This document shows positions 8,457 to 16,662 of a stretch of DNA of 19,996 nucleotides, one piece after another. The first letter of the stretch is position 1. Each line of letters opens with the position of its first letter. Position numbers and translations under genes: made by a program. The DNA is from Gammaproteobacteria bacterium (GTDB lineage Bacteria; Pseudomonadota; Gammaproteobacteria; Eutrophobiales; Eutrophobiaceae). A model generated the notes under the pieces. The model ran no database searches. It worked only from the letters and a program-made list of their open reading frames with translations, and was not told the origin of the DNA. Location: contig JAENIZ010000004.1 in NCBI GenBank assembly GCA_016844485.1, positions 1 to 19,996 of the forward strand. Direction: 5' to 3'.

Positions 8457-9770
8457 TTAAGCCAGTGTTTCCAGACGAATACGCATGACTTTGCCATCAA
8501 TACTGTCCAGCTTTTCAATCTGCTTGATGGCTTTATTCATAAATTTTTCCTGCACACGCTGGGTCAGAAAAATCACCGGCACATGGCTTGCGCCTTCAGC
8601 GGGCTCTTTCTGCAGAATGGCTTCAATACTGATCCCCGCGTCACCCAAAATCCTGGTTACATCGGCGAGCACCCCCGGGCGATCGATCGCCTGCATGCGC
8701 AGATAATAGGCTGTTTCCACCTCTTCCATGGGAAGTATCGGCATCCTGGACAGTTTATGCGGCTGGAAGGCCAGATGCGGGACACGGTTCTCCGGATCAC
8801 TCGTCAACGCACGTACCACATCAACGAGATCAGCGATTACTGCAGACGCGGTAGGTTCGGAACCGGCACCGGCGCCATAATAAAGAGTCGGACCAACGGC
8901 ATCGCCCTTCACGACTACGGCATTCATAACCCCGTCCACATTGGCAATCAAACGGCGCTCGGGAATCAGGGTGGGATGAACCCGCAATTCAATTCCTTTA
9001 TCCGTCTTGCGTGCAATGCCAAGAAGCTTGATCCGGTAACCCAGTTCACCTGCATAAGCCACATCCTGTTGTTCTATCTTCGTAATCCCCTCCGTGTATG
9101 TTTTCTCAAATTGCAACGGAATACCAAAGGCGATGGCGCCGAGGATAGTGAGCTTATGAGCCGCATCTATGCCTTCCACATCGAAAGTCGGATCTGCCTC
9201 CGCGTAACCCAGGGTCTGGGCCTCCTTGAGAACATCTCCGAAATCCCTGCCCTTGTCCCGCATTTCGGTAAGAATGAAATTACTGGTACCGTTGATGATG
9301 CCAGCTACCCACAGGATCTGGTTGGCCGCGAGTCCCTCGCGGATTGCCTTGATAATGGGGATACCACCGGCCACAGCCGCTTCGAATGCCACCATTAACC
9401 CTTTTTTCTGGGCGGCGGCGAAGATCTCGTTCCCGTGTTTCGCAATCAAAGCCTTGTTTGCGGTCACCACATGCTTGCCGTTATCAATGGCCTTGAGCAC
9501 CAATTCCAGTGCAGGCGAATAACCGCCGATTAATTCGATAATGATTGCGACATCCGGGTCATTCACAACCTCGAAGGCATCGTCCGTAATTTTGTCGATT
9601 TTATCCAAACCATGAATCTTGTCCGGATTGTATTCCTTTGCCGCAGCGTGACTGATGCGTATCTCACGTCCGGCGCGGCGTGCAATCTCTTCAGCATTGC
9701 GGTTAAGCACGTTGATGGTACCGCTGCCCACAGTACCCATACCCAACAGACCGACCTTGACTGGTTTCAT
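8457..9770 (-). CDS. hom: Homoserine dehydrogenase with C-terminal ACT domain
   Basis: Reduces aspartate semialdehyde to homoserine with NAD(P)H, the branch point toward threonine and methionine. The 437-residue protein has an N-terminal NAD(P)-binding domain (LLGMGTVGSGTINVL; Gly10, Gly12, Gly15). VTANKALIAKHG follows, then the catalytic region with AFEAAVAGGIPIIKAIREG and GIINGTSNFILTEM. A C-terminal ACT domain (about residues 355-437, YYLRMQAIDRPGVLADVTRI) is the usual site of threonine feedback inhibition. It lacks an aspartokinase domain, so this is the monofunctional form. It lies 93 bp downstream of alaC on the same strand. No Shine-Dalgarno precedes ATG 9770; the leader is heptamer-repeat DNA. 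thrC, a frequent downstream partner, is absent here: the gene ends at a convergent junction with mdh. Confidence 0.95.
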   Translation of the reverse strand: MKPVKVGLLGMGTVGSGTINVLNRNAEEIARRAGREIRISHAAAKEYNPDKIHGLDKIDKITDDAFEVVNDPDVAIIIELIGGYSPALELVLKAIDNGKHVVTANKALIAKHGNEIFAAAQKKGLMVAFEAAVAGGIPIIKAIREGLAANQILWVAGIINGTSNFILTEMRDKGRDFGDVLKEAQTLGYAEADPTFDVEGIDAAHKLTILGAIAFGIPLQFEKTYTEGITKIEQQDVAYAGELGYRIKLLGIARKTDKGIELRVHPTLIPERRLIANVDGVMNAVVVKGDAVGPTLYYGAGAGSEPTASAVIADLVDVVRALTSDPENRVPHLAFQPHKLSRMPILPMEEVETAYYLRMQAIDRPGVLADVTRILGDAGISIEAILQKEPAEGASHVPVIFLTQRVQEKFMNKAIKQIEKLDSIDGKVMRIRLETLA

Positions 9771-9880
9771 TGATTTGTCACTTGTTATTAGTCAGTTGTC
9801 ATTTGTATTTCGTTACTTGTGGCACGTAATACATTTTACGTTTCAGATTTCACTCTTCACTTCTCACGCTTCACGTTTAA
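9771..9880. repeat. Degenerate 7-bp tandem repeat array between alaC and hom
   Basis: Read on the minus strand, this stretch divides almost entirely into 7-bp units such as CGTGAAG, CGTGAGA, AGTGAAG, AGTGAAA and then CAAATGA, CAACTGA, CTAATAA, CAAGTGA. That is about 15 units ending exactly at the hom ATG. The first units form the last codons of alaC (..KREA-stop). The array replaces any visible ribosome site for hom. The period is direct from sequence; the origin and function are unknown. Confidence 0.6.
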
Positions 9881-11069
9881 CAAGCGCCGGTGTTTCCTCG
9901 CGCAGCATTGCACGGATTCCACGCACTGCCTGCCGTGTGCGATGTTCATTCTCGATTAACGCAAAGCGCACAAATTTGTCGCCATATTCGCCAAAGCCGA
10001 CACCCGGTGAGACTGCAACCTTGGCTTCGAGCAACACTTTCTTGGAAAATTCGAGCGAGCCCATAGCCTGGAATTGTTCAGGGATGGGTGCCCAGACAAA
10101 CATCGTGCCTCTGGGTTTTTCCACCTTCCAACCCGCAGCATTCAATCCCTCACACAACACATCACGACGGCGGCGATACATCTCGCAGATATCCGCGACA
10201 CATTGTTGATCGCCCTCCAGCGCGGTAATGGCAGCAACCTGGATGGGTGTATACAGGCCGTAATCGAGATAGGATTTCAACCTTGCCAGTGCATTAACCA
10301 GAGTCGGGTTACCGACCATAAATCCCACGCGCCAACCGGGCATGTTGTAACTTTTCGACAATGTAAAAAATTCGACGGCGATATCTTTCGCGCCGGGAAC
10401 TTCAAGTATGGATGGCGCTTTGTAGCCGTCGAATACAAGATCTGCATAGGCCAGATCCTGGATTACCCATATCTTATGTTCGCGCGCGATATCGATGACC
10501 TTTTGAAAAAAGGGCAACTCAACACATTCCGTGGTGGGATTAGCTGGATAATTTAATATCAATAATTTCGGTTTGGGCCAGGAATCACGAATGGCCTTTT
10601 CGAGTTCAGTAAAAAAATCGATGCCGGGTCCCGTCGGCACATGACGCACATCGGCGCCTGCGATGACGAAACCGAACGGATGGATCGGATAGGCGGGATT
10701 CGGCACTAGCACGGCATCACCACGATCCACAATCGCCATCGCCAGATGTGACAATCCTTCCTTGGAGCCGATGGTCACAATCGCCTCGCTTTCCGGATCA
10801 AGATCCACGTTATAGCGTTGCTTGTACCAGTTGCAGATGGCCCTGCGCAGGCGCGGGATGCCACGTGACAGGGAATAGCGATGGGTGTCCTCGCGACTGG
10901 CGACTTCAACCAGCTTGTCGATAATATGTTTTGGGGTGGGTTGATCCGGATTACCCATGCCAAAATCGATGATATCCTCGCCGCGACGACGCGCCTCCAT
11001 CTTCAACTCATTGACGATGGCGAAAACATAGGGTGGCAGCCGGTTAATCCTGGGAAATTCCTTGTTCAA
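9864..11069 (-). CDS. alaC: AlaC-like PLP-dependent alanine aminotransferase (class I/II)
   Basis: A fold-type I aminotransferase; the close family converts pyruvate and glutamate to alanine and 2-oxoglutarate. Diagnostic blocks are FPRINRLPPYVFAIVNELK near the N-terminus, IIDFGMGNPDQPTP, NPAYPIHPFG, ILNYPANPTTE, and the PLP lysine Lys239 in TLSKSYNMPGWRVGF. FVRFALIENEHRTRQAVRGI closes the domain. I chose TTG at 11069, giving 401 residues (E. coli AlaC is 412), because AAAGG lies 9 bp upstream and homologues start just before this FPRI block. In-frame ATGs at 11117 and 11174 would add atypical hydrophobic residues, and 11117 lies upstream of the likely promoter. It is co-directional with hom, a common pairing. 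The last four codons lie in a heptamer repeat. Exact substrate preference is inferred. Confidence 0.88.
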   Translation of the reverse strand: MNKEFPRINRLPPYVFAIVNELKMEARRRGEDIIDFGMGNPDQPTPKHIIDKLVEVASREDTHRYSLSRGIPRLRRAICNWYKQRYNVDLDPESEAIVTIGSKEGLSHLAMAIVDRGDAVLVPNPAYPIHPFGFVIAGADVRHVPTGPGIDFFTELEKAIRDSWPKPKLLILNYPANPTTECVELPFFQKVIDIAREHKIWVIQDLAYADLVFDGYKAPSILEVPGAKDIAVEFFTLSKSYNMPGWRVGFMVGNPTLVNALARLKSYLDYGLYTPIQVAAITALEGDQQCVADICEMYRRRRDVLCEGLNAAGWKVEKPRGTMFVWAPIPEQFQAMGSLEFSKKVLLEAKVAVSPGVGFGEYGDKFVRFALIENEHRTRQAVRGIRAMLREETPALVKREA

Positions 11070-11100
11070 TTCAGTAAAACCTTTGTCTTTTAAAAGCGAA

Positions 11101-11106
11101 AGTATA
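11101..11106 (-). promoter_or_regulatory. Candidate -10 box for alaC-hom
   Basis: Minus-strand TATACT at 11106-11101 is a good -10. Transcription would begin near 11094, giving a 25-nt leader containing AAAGG before the TTG start at 11069. The hexamer 17 bp upstream (TGTATA) is a poor -35. This supports the short alaC start but is not decisive. Confidence 0.4.
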
Positions 11107-11183
11107 AGGTATTGCATAGCCAGTATACAGAGGAAGAAAGCAGGAGTCAGATCGTACAAATCGTGCCACGACATTGATTATTT

Positions 11184-11264
11184 GTGAAAAGTGAAGTGTG
11201 AAAAGTGATACATATTTGTACCCTTCACCTTTCACCTTTCACCCTTCACCCTTCACCCTTCACC
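11184..11264. repeat. Heptanucleotide tandem repeats, two arms in opposite orientation
   Basis: Left arm: four direct units GTGAAAA, GTGAAGT, GTGAAAA, GTGATAC (11184-11211). Right arm: six tandem units CCYTTCA (11221-11262, with CC continuing to 11264). The arms are largely complementary, so the region can fold as a long imperfect hairpin around a short AT-rich loop. It lies between divergent alaC and the nitrilase gene, upstream of both probable promoters. The right arm happens to be open in frame with the nitrilase gene, which explains a spurious N-terminal extension. Confidence 0.85.
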
Positions 11265-11276
11265 AGCCATCTGCCG

Positions 11277-11282
11277 TATACT
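11277..11282 (+). promoter_or_regulatory. Candidate -10 box for nitrilase-tldD, suggesting a leaderless mRNA
   Basis: TATACT (11277-11282) sits 8 bp before the ATG at 11291, so initiation 6-8 bp after the box would start the mRNA at or next to the ATG. No Shine-Dalgarno is present. The -35 position falls inside the heptamer array and has no TTGACA-like hexamer. Moderately supported. Confidence 0.4.
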
Positions 11283-11290
11283 GTATTGCC

Positions 11291-12108
11291 ATGATTCGAG
11301 CCGCCGTCATTCAAATGGTCTCTACCGGCGATGTAAAGACCAATCTCGACGCTGCCGCTGAACTGATTCAGAGGGCGGTTGCCGATCGCGCCGAATTTCT
11401 GGTGCTGCCCGAGAATTTCCCGCTCATGGGCAAGGCAGAACATGACAAGATCGGGATACTGGAACCCTATGGCAAGGGGCCGATTCAGGATTTCCTGAGT
11501 ACCCGGGCGAGACAACATAAGATCTGGCTGATGGGTGGCACCATCCCGCTTGCGGCAAGTGCACCGGACAAGGTCAGGGCCGCATGTCTGTTATATAACC
11601 CTGAAGGTAAATGTGTCGCGCGTTATGACAAGATTCATTTATTTGATGTCTCCGTCAACGGCAAGGAAACCTATAACGAATCCGGCACTATCGAAGTGGG
11701 AGATGAGATCACTGTTGCTGAAACACCTTTCGGGAATATCGGTATGTCGGTGTGTTACGACCTGCGCTTCCCGGAACTCTATCGCAACATGCACACACAT
11801 GACGTGAACATCATTACCGTGCCATCCGCATTCACGGCTACTACCGGCAAGGCACATTGGGAATCGTTATTGCGCACACGCGCAGTGGAGAACTTATGTT
11901 ACGTGATTGCGCCTAATCAGGGAGGACGCCACATTAATAATAGAGAGACCTGGGGACATAGTATGATCATCAATCCCTGGGGAGATATCCTTGCTGTTGT
12001 TGAGCATGGAGAAGGTATCGCCTGCGCAGACATCGATCTGGATAAACTGAATATAATAAGGAACAGTTTCCCGGCATTGAAACACCGAAAACTGGATTAT
12101 GAGAAAGA

Positions 12109-12112
<4 letters not shown>
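11291..12112 (+). CDS. Nitrilase-superfamily amidase, Nit1/deaminated-glutathione-amidase-like
   Basis: A carbon-nitrogen hydrolase. The catalytic triad is visible: Glu41 (LVLPENFPL), Lys114 (ARYDKIHLFDV) and Cys155 (GMSVCYDLRFPELYR). The 273-residue length and KIHLFDVSVNGKETYNESG fit the Nit1-like branch, which repairs deaminated glutathione; omega-amidase is the alternative. I start at ATG 11291 (MIRAAVIQM), where the superfamily fold begins. The open frame extends upstream to 11198, but that part encodes repeat-derived sequence (PSPFTFHPSPFTL). The stop overlaps the tldD start by 4 bp (ATGA), so the two are co-translated. The nitrilase-tldD neighbourhood is known from other gammaproteobacteria such as Pseudomonas. 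Substrate is inferred from family resemblance only. Confidence 0.9.
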
Positions 12113-13551
<1,439 letters not shown>

Positions 13552-13555
13552 GAAA

Positions 13556-13584
13556 TTGATAGTCCGCTTTCTGAAATATCTAGT
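13556..13584 (+). promoter_or_regulatory. Candidate sigma-70 promoter for the 74-residue membrane protein
   Basis: TTGATA (13556-13561), a 17-bp spacer and TCTAGT (13579-13584) match the consensus at 5/6 and 4/6 positions. The predicted start near 13591 leaves a 45-nt leader before ATG 13636. The box begins 5 bp after the tldD stop, so the small gene could be transcribed on its own. Confidence 0.4.
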
Positions 13585-13635
13585 CTACTTCGCACTAATT
13601 ATTCATCGAATTAAAAAGCAGAACGGAGGTGAATT

Positions 13636-13860
13636 ATGAACGTTGCATGGGGAGAGATAATTCTTGTTACTTGTTTCATGGCCACGGCAATCGCGCTTCG
13701 AATATGGGCGGCTCACAAGTATGTGAAAGTAAAAGATCAAATTGAGAATTCCGGACTTCAGGAAGCCTATGATGCCCTGCACGCTTTCAGCGATACGACA
13801 TTCATTTTTCTGATTATGGCCCTCGCATGGATTGCAAATGAAGCGTTATCGCGACTATAG
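13636..13860 (+). CDS. Small two-helix membrane protein of unknown function
   Basis: The 74-residue protein has two hydrophobic segments, about residues 5-25 (with Trp24 at the end) and 53-70. They flank a charged, soluble stretch (HKYVKVKDQIENSGLQEAYDALHAF) likely to form an amphipathic helix. An even number of helices puts both termini on the same side of the membrane. The translation signal is exceptional: GGAGGTGA, complementary to the 16S rRNA 3' end, lies just upstream of ATG. This argues strongly for a real, well-expressed gene despite the small size. It sits alone between tldD and a transglycosylase gene with its own candidate promoter. I do not recognise the family. Confidence 0.8.
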   Translation: MNVAWGEIILVTCFMATAIALRIWAAHKYVKVKDQIENSGLQEAYDALHAFSDTTFIFLIMALAWIANEALSRL

Positions 13861-13869
13861 GTTCATATC

Positions 13870-13924
13870 TGGATGAATCAAATAATCAGAGTACCTGAAA
13901 TCCATATGATCTGAATTTCATCCA
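13870..13924. repeat. 8-bp inverted repeat upstream of the transglycosylase gene
   Basis: TGGATGAA (13870-13877) and TTCATCCA (13917-13924) are exact reverse complements 39 bp apart, filling the gap between the small membrane gene and the next gene. No T-run follows, so a terminator is unlikely. It could be an operator pair or a long-loop RNA structure near the start region of the next gene. Confidence 0.35.
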
Positions 13925-13942
13925 TTGACAAAAACGTTATCC

Positions 13943-15826
13943 ATGCAAGCCAGCATTTGTTTCAGATTGAAGTGGTTTTTCCTCGGCACACTATGTCTGT
14001 GCCCGTTACCGGGTCATGCGCTCCAGCTTGAAGTGCCGCTGCGGCTGGAGCAGGGTTTCCTGCAACGCGCGATGGTGGAACAGATTTACACCGAAGCCGA
14101 AAGTGAAGCACGCGTGTGGGATGACGGCAAGGACTGCAACATATTTATATTATCTGCACCGGAGCTTGGCATCGAGAACGGTCAGGTGCGCACGAAGAGT
14201 GCTGCACGGGCGCGCATCGGCACCGCGCTGGGTGATATCTGTCTGTCGATCATCGACTGGGACGGCTTTATCGAAGTATTCCAGGAACCGTTACTGAGTT
14301 CATCACCCGGCATCGTGGAATTCAGGGTGGTGGATTCAAAGATCTACGCAGAAGACGGCGAATCGCAGGGTGTAATCGGCACACTGTGGAACTGGAGCAA
14401 AAGTTACGTGCATCCGCGTTTCAATCGCCTGCGACTGGATCTCAATCCTGTGCTGAACGAACTCAAGGGGTTGCTAAAGCTGATGTTTCCACAGAATACC
14501 GGCAGTGCCGGGCAGATACTGGATTCGGTAGCGCTCAGGAGTGTCGATGTCGCCGATGATCGTATCGAACTCGGCGTCCGTTTCGAGGCGCCGGAACATG
14601 CAGTAACTACGGCACCTGCGGAACCTGAGCCGGCCCTGACTGAAGAAGAACTCGCGCGCTGGGAGGAATCCTGGCAGGGCTGGGATGCGTTTCTCACATT
14701 GGTGATCAAACATGCCGGTGTGGACACCGATCTTTATGATCTGCGTTCTGCATTGCTCGCGGTCCTGCTGGACGCACGTCAGGACCTGATCGAGGTGTTC
14801 GTGCCGTCCGTGCCTGATGCACCAGATCCGGTACCGGGCTTGTTCATCAGGACCTGGGAACGACTGGCGCCGGAATTGCGGCGGGTAAGTGAAACATTAC
14901 CTACTACCTCGGCGCTGAATTATCTGAGTTTCATTACTGCGGCTGATGCGCTCGTGGCGATTCAAACGATGGAAGAAGAAACCGGCTTCGTGCTCACTGC
15001 AGATGCCCTGCGCCGCATGGCGCGCATGATTGCACCGGCGGATCCGCGCGATCCACTGCATTACGATATTGCTGTCGATCCGGAATTGCGCACACTGTTC
15101 GGTTTCGGCCCGCCCTTGCCATCCCCTGATGAACACTCGGAATTCACTGCCCCCGGGGAAGCGCGTCTGTACGGCGGTACTTTTGCAACGATGCTCGGCC
15201 TGTTCCTGCCGGCACTGATCGTACGCGGAAGCACCTATCATGCTCTCGTTGATCGGCTGAACGGCTGGGTACCGACGCTCAAGGTCCTGGACGAATACCT
15301 GCCGCTGGTGCAACAACTGCTCGATCACGTCGCGCAGACGATCCTGAAGGAAAAAAAGCTGGACGCACAATTTAATGATCTCTACCGGCCGCTGGTTCTA
15401 GCCACCGCCTGGCAGGAGAGTTGCTGGAGGCAATATATCAAGGTAGGGGGCAAGGTCAAACCGATCCGCTCCCCTGTAGGCGCGGTCGGTATCATGCAGG
15501 TTAACCAGCATGTCTGGCGCGGTTTCTACGACGTTAACAGCCTGCAGAACGACGTTGGTTACAACGCAGAGGCCGGCAGCGAGATCCTGCATCATTATCT
15601 GGTTGATTACGCCATCGCCAAGGGTGAACACAACCAAGCCGGCGGTAACGATAATCTTCCACGCGCCACTTATGCGATGTACAACGGTGGCCCGAAACAC
15701 ATCACCCGCTACCGGCGCGACCTTGCATCCAAATCCCTGCGTGCGATTGATAACGCGTTCTGGGAGAAATTCCAGGCGGTACGTTCCGGCAACACATTGG
15801 CGGTTGCTGAGTGTTATACGGGTTAA
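13943..15826 (+). CDS. Secreted lytic transglycosylase with a long uncharacterised N-terminal region
   Basis: The C-terminal ~150 residues form an SLT (lysozyme-like) domain that would cleave peptidoglycan and release anhydromuropeptides. It contains the catalytic Glu492 in TAWQESCW, SPVGAVGIMQVN, and YAMYNGGP. A signal peptide is clear: CFRLKWFFLGTLCLCPLP with a likely cut after GHA near residue 26, giving a periplasmic or envelope protein. Residues about 27-200 are beta-rich in appearance, and about 210-470 appear helical. I recognise neither part. I use ATG 13943; an in-frame TTG at 13925 would add six residues, and neither start has a good ribosome site. The length (627) resembles Slt70, but the sequence is not obviously Slt70 superhelix. 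It converges on the XRE gene with only 15 bp between. Confidence 0.85.
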   Translation: MQASICFRLKWFFLGTLCLCPLPGHALQLEVPLRLEQGFLQRAMVEQIYTEAESEARVWDDGKDCNIFILSAPELGIENGQVRTKSAARARIGTALGDICLSIIDWDGFIEVFQEPLLSSSPGIVEFRVVDSKIYAEDGESQGVIGTLWNWSKSYVHPRFNRLRLDLNPVLNELKGLLKLMFPQNTGSAGQILDSVALRSVDVADDRIELGVRFEAPEHAVTTAPAEPEPALTEEELARWEESWQGWDAFLTLVIKHAGVDTDLYDLRSALLAVLLDARQDLIEVFVPSVPDAPDPVPGLFIRTWERLAPELRRVSETLPTTSALNYLSFITAADALVAIQTMEEETGFVLTADALRRMARMIAPADPRDPLHYDIAVDPELRTLFGFGPPLPSPDEHSEFTAPGEARLYGGTFATMLGLFLPALIVRGSTYHALVDRLNGWVPTLKVLDEYLPLVQQLLDHVAQTILKEKKLDAQFNDLYRPLVLATAWQESCWRQYIKVGGKVKPIRSPVGAVGIMQVNQHVWRGFYDVNSLQNDVGYNAEAGSEILHHYLVDYAIAKGEHNQAGGNDNLPRATYAMYNGGPKHITRYRRDLASKSLRAIDNAFWEKFQAVRSGNTLAVAECYTG

Positions 15827-15841
15827 AGTTGGCCCGACAGC

Positions 15842-16195
15842 TTATAGAGACCGTAAAAATTCCAGTAAAGCGATGCGCTTTTTTACGGATAGCGCATTAT
15901 ATAATTTCAAAAGTTCTTCCTGATCGGCAGTTATCGCCGTTCGATAAGGAGGAGTCCCTTCTTTAACTCCAAATGTTCCTCTTTCTTCTTTTGATTTCTT
16001 GCCGGTAGCCAGCCATTCATAGCTAACGTCCAACACATTCGCGAGTTGTTCCAGCCGATCGCGGCGCGGAGCTGTGCCTTGTGCCGATTCCCACTGGCTG
16101 CACGCACTGCGGGTGACACCAAGAATTTTGGCGAGCCTGGTTTGGGAAATTCCGGCAGCTTTCCGTGCCTGCCGTACTCGTGCGTTGATACTCAT
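15842..16195 (-). CDS. XRE-family DNA-binding regulator
   Basis: The 117-residue protein carries an N-terminal helix-turn-helix of the Cro/C1 type (about residues 6-62: VRQARKAAGISQTRLAKILG, VTRSACSQWESAQG, then LEQLANVLDVSYEWLATG). A basic linker follows, then a short helical tail (DQEELLKLYNALSVKKRIALLEFL) that may mediate dimerisation. There is no peptidase or sensor domain, so it is not a LexA/CI-type cleavable repressor. No Shine-Dalgarno precedes ATG 16195. It is divergent from the unknown gene at 16303, and a 19-bp palindrome lies between them, so it probably represses that gene and itself. Phage-type repressors look similar, but no other phage gene is present nearby. Confidence 0.9.
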   Translation of the reverse strand: MSINARVRQARKAAGISQTRLAKILGVTRSACSQWESAQGTAPRRDRLEQLANVLDVSYEWLATGKKSKEERGTFGVKEGTPPYRTAITADQEELLKLYNALSVKKRIALLEFLRSL

Positions 16196-16243
16196 GTATA
16201 CAGTTTAAGGAACCGGCACAGGGCGCGGAAAGGTTAGAATTTC

Positions 16244-16272
16244 TTGACATTAAAGGTAAGTATTACTAACCT
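16244..16272 (+). promoter_or_regulatory. Candidate promoter of the unknown gene at 16303
   Basis: A perfect -35 TTGACA (16244-16249) is followed at 17 bp by TAACCT (16267-16272), a weak -10 with 3 of 6 consensus bases. Transcription would start near 16279. The palindrome at 16254-16272 covers the spacer and the -10, a repressor-like arrangement. Confidence 0.5.
16254..16272. promoter_or_regulatory. 19-bp near-perfect palindrome, likely XRE operator
   Basis: AGGTAAGTATTACTAACCT is symmetric at 8 of 9 base pairs around a central T. It lies between the divergent XRE gene and the unknown gene, on top of the candidate promoter. A further half-site, AGGTTAG, lies at 16231-16237. Size and placement fit binding by an XRE dimer. 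The identity of the binding protein is inferred from adjacency. Confidence 0.55.
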
Positions 16273-16302
16273 ATAGTGGCGGAGAAAAAGCTATCCTAAA
16301 GG

Positions 16303-16620
16303 ATGGGAATCTTAGTGAATACCAATAAAGCCTCGCCGGAATCATTCAGCAAACTTGCGGTTAGAGAATTCATGCAGCAATACGGCTTGACACTGGAAAC
16401 TGTCAGCGTACGTGCAAACTGCACCCTGGAGGAGGCGTACGGCATATTACATCCACAGATATTTGAAATGTATCCGTTGATACTGGTAGCCAAAGTGTGG
16501 GGGACCGTTGAACAGGAATTGTCCGCTCGCGGCTGGAACGGCAAAAGGGAACATCTCTGGAAAGAGTTTGATGCAAAGCTTAAAAAACATCGCCTGAAAT
16601 TTTGCACAGCCCCTCCCTAA
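16303..16620 (+). CDS. Unknown ~105-residue protein divergent from the XRE regulator
   Basis: I do not recognise a family. The protein is soluble in appearance, with no signal peptide or membrane segment. Residues about 15-50 (FSKLAVREFMQQYGLTLETV, then SVRANCTLEEAYGILHP) look like consecutive helices and could be a degenerate helix-turn-helix. The C-terminal third is Lys-rich and helical (REHLWKEFDAKLKKHRLKF). ATG 16303 has no separate ribosome site. In-frame GTG 16315, preceded by AAAGGA at 11 bp, is an alternative giving 101 residues. A good TTGACA promoter element and a palindromic operator upstream suggest a regulated gene under the adjacent XRE protein. It could be a second regulator or an effector. 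Coding status rests on the intact frame and the upstream signals. Confidence 0.65.
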   Translation: MGILVNTNKASPESFSKLAVREFMQQYGLTLETVSVRANCTLEEAYGILHPQIFEMYPLILVAKVWGTVEQELSARGWNGKREHLWKEFDAKLKKHRLKFCTAPP

Positions 16621-16662
16621 GGTAAAGATACGTAACATCCGCGTTTCGGTATCATAGCCTGT

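Noticed and set aside
8346..9398. Long plus-strand open frame opposite hom
   Set aside because: It is antisense to a clear homoserine dehydrogenase gene and its product has no recognisable motif.
11070..11174. Longer alaC starting at ATG 11174 or 11117
   Set aside because: The extra residues are hydrophobic and unlike AlaC N-termini, neither start has a ribosome site, and a likely promoter lies inside the extension.
11221..11264. CRISPR-like array
   Set aside because: The units are 7-bp direct tandem copies without spacers, and no cas gene is present.
11198..11290. N-terminal extension of the nitrilase protein from ATG 11198
   Set aside because: It is encoded by the heptamer array and reads as repeat-like PSPFTFH/PSPFTLH; the fold begins at MIRAAVIQM (11291).
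13925..13930. TTGACA as a -35 box before the transglycosylase gene
   Set aside because: No -10-like hexamer lies 16-18 bp downstream, and a transcript from it would begin inside the gene.
15842..16620. Remnant prophage or toxin-antitoxin locus around the XRE gene
   Set aside because: No integrase, structural phage gene or recognisable toxin is present, and divergent orientation is unlike a standard toxin-antitoxin operon; kept only as a regulatory-module finding.
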